Part shown: one piece after another, positions 34,271 through 37,327 of the stretch
Numbering within the stretch: position 1 is the first letter of the stretch
Layout of the letters: each line of letters starts with the position of its first letter
From: Pseudomonas sp. S37
GTDB taxonomy: Bacteria > Pseudomonadota > Gammaproteobacteria > Pseudomonadales > Pseudomonadaceae
NCBI RefSeq assembly: GCF_016658545.1
Contig: NZ_JACVZC010000053.1
Span: 1 to 37,327 of the forward strand
DNA: 37,327 bases
Reading direction: 5' to 3'
Translations under genes and position numbers: made by a program
The notes under the pieces: generated by a model
What the model was told of the DNA's origin: nothing
What the model saw: the letters and a program-made list of their open reading frames with translations, nothing else
Database searches by the model: none

Positions 34271-35392
34271 ATGAAGCGACTGGCTGGTCTTTCCGCCCTT
34301 GCCCTGATTATCTCCAGCACCAGTGGGTGTGGCTGGCTGTGGGGCGAGGATGGCTATTTCCGCGACCGCGGCAGCGATTACCTGCAGGCGCACCCGACCG
34401 CACCGATGCAGCTGCCACCGGACGCCAGCAACGTCAAGCGCCTTGACCCGCTGCTGCCGATTCCGCGTAACGTTGCTGACGACACCGCCACCGGCGAGTT
34501 CGAAGTGCCGCGCCCGCAACCGTTGACCGGTGGCGCCGGCCAGGTAACCGACTACAGCCTGCAGCGCAGCGGCAGCAGCCGTTGGGTACTGGCCCAGCAT
34601 TCGCCTGCCGAAGTGTGGCCGGTGGCGCGCCAGTTCTTCGAGGACAACGGTTTTCGCATCGCTGAAGAGCGCCCGCAAACCGGTGAATTCAACACCACCT
34701 GGCAGCGTTTCGACGAGCTGTCGGCATCGCTCGGCCAGCGCCTGGCCAGCACCGTCAGCAGCGGTGACAGCGAAGTGCGCGTGCGTGTACGCATGGAGCC
34801 AGGCGTGCAGCGCAACACCTCCGAAGTGTACGTGGTCAGCGTCGAGCGCCCGGCCGGCAGCACTGCCGAGCCTGCGTTCCCGTCCTCGTCCGCCAACACC
34901 GGCGCCGACGCCCTGCTGGTCGACGAAATGCTTGCCAGCATGAACCGCAGCGCCGAGAAGGGCGGTTCGGTATCGCTGCTGGCCGCGCGCGATTTCGACG
35001 CGCCAAGCCGCGTCAGCCTGAGCGAAGACGGCAGCGGCAACCCGGTGCTGTACCTGGGCTCCGACCTGGACCGCGCCTGGTCTGGCGTTGGCCGTGCCCT
35101 GGAGCAGGGTGGCGAGTGGCGTGTCGAAGACATCAACCGCAGCCTGGGCCTGTACTACATCAACCTGTCGGAAAAGCCTGACGACAAGCAGAACCAGTCG
35201 GGCTTCTTCAGCCGCATGTTCGGCAGCGAGCCGACCAAGGAAGAACGTGAAGCCCGTGCCGAGCGCTACCAGGTACGCCTGAGCAAGGTGGGTGACAGCG
35301 TGCAGGTCACGGTCGAGAAAAACATCAACACCGTGGCCCCGGCCGATGTCGCCCGCCGCGTGCTGAGCGCCATTCAGGACCACCTGGGCTAA
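34271..35392 (+). CDS. bamC: Outer-membrane assembly lipoprotein BamC
   Basis: A lipoprotein of the BamABCDE complex, which inserts beta-barrels in the outer membrane. The 373-residue protein has a type II signal with STSGC (lipidated Cys20), then a BamC-like unstructured N-terminal part (GEDGYFRDRGSDYLQ, about 21-90), and two helix-grip domains. The first holds WPVARQFFEDNGFRI; the second ends with DVARRVLSAIQDHLG. In many bacteria bamC follows dapA, as here. The metallo-beta-lactamase gene starts at the base after its stop. Confidence 0.92.
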   Translation: MKRLAGLSALALIISSTSGCGWLWGEDGYFRDRGSDYLQAHPTAPMQLPPDASNVKRLDPLLPIPRNVADDTATGEFEVPRPQPLTGGAGQVTDYSLQRSGSSRWVLAQHSPAEVWPVARQFFEDNGFRIAEERPQTGEFNTTWQRFDELSASLGQRLASTVSSGDSEVRVRVRMEPGVQRNTSEVYVVSVERPAGSTAEPAFPSSSANTGADALLVDEMLASMNRSAEKGGSVSLLAARDFDAPSRVSLSEDGSGNPVLYLGSDLDRAWSGVGRALEQGGEWRVEDINRSLGLYYINLSEKPDDKQNQSGFFSRMFGSEPTKEEREARAERYQVRLSKVGDSVQVTVEKNINTVAPADVARRVLSAIQDHLG

Positions 35393-36151
35393 GTGCGCTT
35401 CGCGGTACTCGGAAGCGGCAGCCAAGGGAACGGCACGCTGATCGCCAGTGGTGACACGTTCATCCTGGTTGATTGCGGCTTTTCCCTGCGTGAAACCGAG
35501 CGGCGCCTGGCGCTGCTCGGTGTTTCGGCGGCCCAGCTCAGTGCGGTACTGGTCACCCACGAACATGCCGACCACGTGCATGGGGTCGGCTTGCTGTCAC
35601 GGCGCTACAATGTACCGGTCTACCTCAGCCAAGGGACCTTGCGCGGCATGCGCAAGCCGGTGGAGGTGGCCGGTTTTCTCGCTTGTGGCGAAAGCCTGCG
35701 CATCGGCAGCCTGGAAGTGACCGCAGCGCGGGTCGAGCACGACGCCTACGAGCCATTGCAGTACGTACTGAGTGACGGCAAGCGGCGCTTCGGCATGCTC
35801 ACCGACCTGGGCTCGTACGACGCGCTGCTGCTGGAACGTTACCAGGGCCTGGATGCACTGCTGATCGAGGCCAACCACTGCCGCGACCTGCTGGCACGCG
35901 GTCACTACCCGGCCTTTTTGAAGCAGCGGGTAGGTGGCATGCAAGGGCATTTGAACAATCACCAGGCCGCGCGCCTGGTGCACGAGTTGGGCTGGAACAA
36001 CCTGCAACACCTGGTGCTGGCCCACCTCAGCAGCAAGAACAACCTGCCACACTTGGCCCGCCAGTGCTTCGTCGACACCCTTGGGTGCGACCCGGACTGG
36101 CTCCAGGTGGCGAATCAGGAACACGGGCTCGACTGGCGCGAAATCGCCTAG
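35393..36151 (+). CDS. Metallo-beta-lactamase fold hydrolase (YycJ/PhnP-like)
   Basis: A 252-residue cytoplasmic MBL-fold protein starting MRFAVLGSGSQGNGTLIASG, with the metal motif THEHADH, further ligand candidates in FGMLTDLGS and EANHCRDLL, and LVLAHLSSKNNLP near the C-terminus. Close relatives include YycJ/WalJ-type nucleases and phosphodiesterases. The substrate is unknown. The start is GTG immediately after the bamC TAA with no gap, so translation depends on bamC ribosomes. Confidence 0.9.
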   Translation: MRFAVLGSGSQGNGTLIASGDTFILVDCGFSLRETERRLALLGVSAAQLSAVLVTHEHADHVHGVGLLSRRYNVPVYLSQGTLRGMRKPVEVAGFLACGESLRIGSLEVTAARVEHDAYEPLQYVLSDGKRRFGMLTDLGSYDALLLERYQGLDALLIEANHCRDLLARGHYPAFLKQRVGGMQGHLNNHQAARLVHELGWNNLQHLVLAHLSSKNNLPHLARQCFVDTLGCDPDWLQVANQEHGLDWREIA

Positions 36152-36181
36152 CCCAACACCTCAAGCAAGCGGAGCCCAATC

Positions 36182-36892
36182 ATGGAAAAACGCGACGAAC
36201 TCTACCGCGGCAAGGCCAAATCGGTTTACAAGACCGATGACGCCGACCGCTTGATCCTGCTGTTCCGTAACGACACTTCGGCGTTCGACGGCAAGCGCAT
36301 CGAACAGCTCGACCGCAAAGGCATGGTGAACAACAAGTTCAACGCCTTCATCATGCAAAAGCTGGAAGAAGCCGGCGTGCCGACCCAGTTCGACAAGCTG
36401 CTGGGCGACAACGAGTGCCTGGTGAAGAAGCTGGACATGATCCCGGTCGAATGCGTAGTGCGTAACTACGCGGCCGGCAGCCTGGTCAAGCGCCTGGGCG
36501 TGGAGGAGGGCATCAAGCTGGAGCCGTCCACCTTCGAGCTGTTCCTGAAGAACGACGAGAAGGGCGACCCCTTCATCAACGAATCCCACGTTGTCGCGTT
36601 CGGCTGGGGCACCGCCGAGCAGCTGGTGGAAATGAAGAAGCTGTCGCTGAAGGTCAACGAAGTGCTGAGCAAGCTGTTCGATGACGCCGGCCTGCTGCTG
36701 GTCGACTTCAAGCTGGAGTTTGGCGTGTTCCACGGCCAGATCGTGCTGGGCGACGAGTTCAGCCCGGACGGTTGCCGCCTGTGGGACAAAGAAACCCGCA
36801 AGAAGATGGACAAGGACCGCTTCCGCCAGGGCCTGGGCGACGTGATCGAAGCCTACGAAGAAGTTGCCAAACGCCTGGGCGTGCCGCTGTAA
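36182..36892 (+). CDS. purC: SAICAR synthetase PurC
   Basis: Joins CAIR and aspartate with ATP to give SAICAR in purine synthesis. The 236-residue protein begins MEKRDELYRGKAKSVYKTDD and has RNDTSAFDGK, PVECVVRNYAAGSL and LVDFKLEFG, all diagnostic. AGCGGAG precedes the ATG. It ends the dapA-bamC-MBL-purC run and lies 91 bp before tRNA-Ser. An A/T-rich stretch follows, but no clear hairpin terminator is visible for purC itself. Confidence 0.97.
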   Translation: MEKRDELYRGKAKSVYKTDDADRLILLFRNDTSAFDGKRIEQLDRKGMVNNKFNAFIMQKLEEAGVPTQFDKLLGDNECLVKKLDMIPVECVVRNYAAGSLVKRLGVEEGIKLEPSTFELFLKNDEKGDPFINESHVVAFGWGTAEQLVEMKKLSLKVNEVLSKLFDDAGLLLVDFKLEFGVFHGQIVLGDEFSPDGCRLWDKETRKKMDKDRFRQGLGDVIEAYEEVAKRLGVPL

Positions 36893-36927
36893 GCGGTACG
36901 TTCACGCAAGCGCCTGATACCACGCGA

Positions 36928-36973
36928 TTTTTTTTAAAAAAAGGTTTGCGTTTTAAAAGAACGCTGGTATGAT
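36928..36973 (+). promoter_or_regulatory. Promoter of tRNA-Ser with A/T upstream element
   Basis: TTGCGT (-35, 36946-36951), 16 bp, TATGAT (-10, 36968-36973) and a GC discriminator (GCGCGGC). A T8A7 tract sits just before the -35 and is a likely UP element for the RNA polymerase alpha subunit. Confidence 0.7.
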
Positions 36974-36983
36974 GCGCGGCATT

Positions 36984-37073
36984 GGAGAGATGCCGGAGTG
37001 GTCGAACGGGACGGATTCGAAATCCGTTGTACTGGCAACAGTACCTAGGGTTCAAATCCCTATCTCTCCGCCA
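36984..37073 (+). tRNA. tRNA-Ser(CGA)
   Basis: A 90-nt class II tRNA: acceptor GGAGAGA/TCTCTCC, anticodon loop TTCGAAA with anticodon CGA (37018-37020), a long variable arm (TGTACTGGCAACAGTACC), T arm with GGGTTCAAATCCC, and an encoded CCA. Confidence 0.97.
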
Positions 37074-37082
37074 TACAAGATG

Positions 37083-37115
37083 AAGCCCCGCAGGTTAACG
37101 TCTGCGGGGCTTTTT
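37083..37115 (+). terminator. Terminator after tRNA-Ser
   Basis: An 11-bp stem AAGCCCCGCAG/CTGCGGGGCTT with loop GTTAACGT, followed by TTT (five Ts including the arm). Strong, nine bases after the CCA. Confidence 0.93.
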
Positions 37116-37218
37116 CGTTTCTGCGTCCAGTTTTTCTAAGTGCGTTGCAGTGACGCTTACTGGTGTTAGCGACCGTACCGTCTTCAATAGCGCCCGTTCC
37201 TCCAGTTCCGATGCGGTC

Positions 37219-37327
37219 TTTGTGGGAGCGGCCTTGCGTCGCGAAAGGGGCGCGTAGCGGCCCCAGAATCTGAGCACTCCTGCAAGATTGTCGGGGCTGC
37301 TTTGCAGCCCTTTCGCGACGCAAGGCC
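37219..37327. repeat. REP element at the window end
   Basis: TGTGGGAGCGGCCTTGCGTC (from 37220) and the incomplete partner TTTCGCGACGCAAGGCC at the end of the window form the arms, with GGGCTGCTTTGCAGCCC as an inner stem. The second arm runs off the end. The sequence from 37117 to 37218 shows no gene. Confidence 0.85.

Noticed and set aside
33335..35581. A 748-codon minus-strand frame across dapA and bamC
   Set aside because: Antisense shadow of two well-identified genes, with no recognisable domain.
20203..37327. A second copy of the tRNA-Lys 3' half (attR) or an integrase gene
   Set aside because: I saw neither repeat nor integrase in the window.

Overview
The window is chromosomal DNA of a fluorescent pseudomonad, almost certainly the Pseudomonas putida group. 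Evidence: high-GC codon use, near-complete matches to known P. putida proteins (RuvB, TolB, AspRS, OprL), many copies of the P. putida-type REP element (cores such as GCGGGTAAACCCGCTCCTACA), and a gene order that, from memory, matches P. aeruginosa PA0956-PA0976 (proS, oprD, dps, aspS, yebC/pmpR, ruvCAB, tol-oprL, queE/queC, tRNA-Lys) and PA1004-PA1013 (nadA to purC). It is nearly all conserved core genome. I see no prophage, insertion sequence, CRISPR array or recognisable defence locus.

Layout. 1-4.2 kb (minus strand): a lipoprotein of unknown function, proS and an OprD-family porin. 4.2-7.6 kb: a 690-bp regulatory gap, then a HIT-family protein, slyX, a membrane protein with a C-terminal cold-shock domain (minus), a Dps ferritin and a ribbon-helix-helix protein. 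7.6-13.0 kb: fmdB, aspS, yebC, ruvC, ruvA, ruvB. 13.2-18.6 kb: the envelope-constriction Tol-Pal cluster ybgC-tolQ-tolR-tolA-tolB-pal(oprL)-cpoB, ending in a strong terminator. 18.7-20.2 kb: queE and queC (7-deazaguanine/queuosine pathway) and tRNA-Lys(TTT).

20.2-26 kb is the accessory part (minus strand): an OsmC-like protein, a cation diffusion facilitator (CDF), a chemoreceptor matching McpU, and a permease closely resembling the putrescine importer PuuP. The last two form an apparent polyamine sensing-and-uptake pair. Beside the 3' end of the OsmC gene lies a 74-bp degenerate copy of the CDF gene with an in-frame internal deletion, a clear gene fossil. 26-37.3 kb: a DUF945/YdgA protein, nadA, the periplasmic metallopeptidase bepA (minus), a TusA-like sulfurtransferase with a PerM/AI-2E membrane protein, bcp and gcvR (minus), then dapA-bamC-MBL hydrolase-purC and tRNA-Ser(CGA).

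About ten REP/BIME loci sit between transcription units, mostly just after stop codons. The features most worth a second look are the CDF fossil, the mcpU-puuP pair with its promoter and nearby palindromes, the cold-shock/membrane fusion, the tandem palindromes upstream of the HIT gene, and a 17-codon ORF between ruvB and ybgC. I did not find a convincing undescribed multi-gene system.
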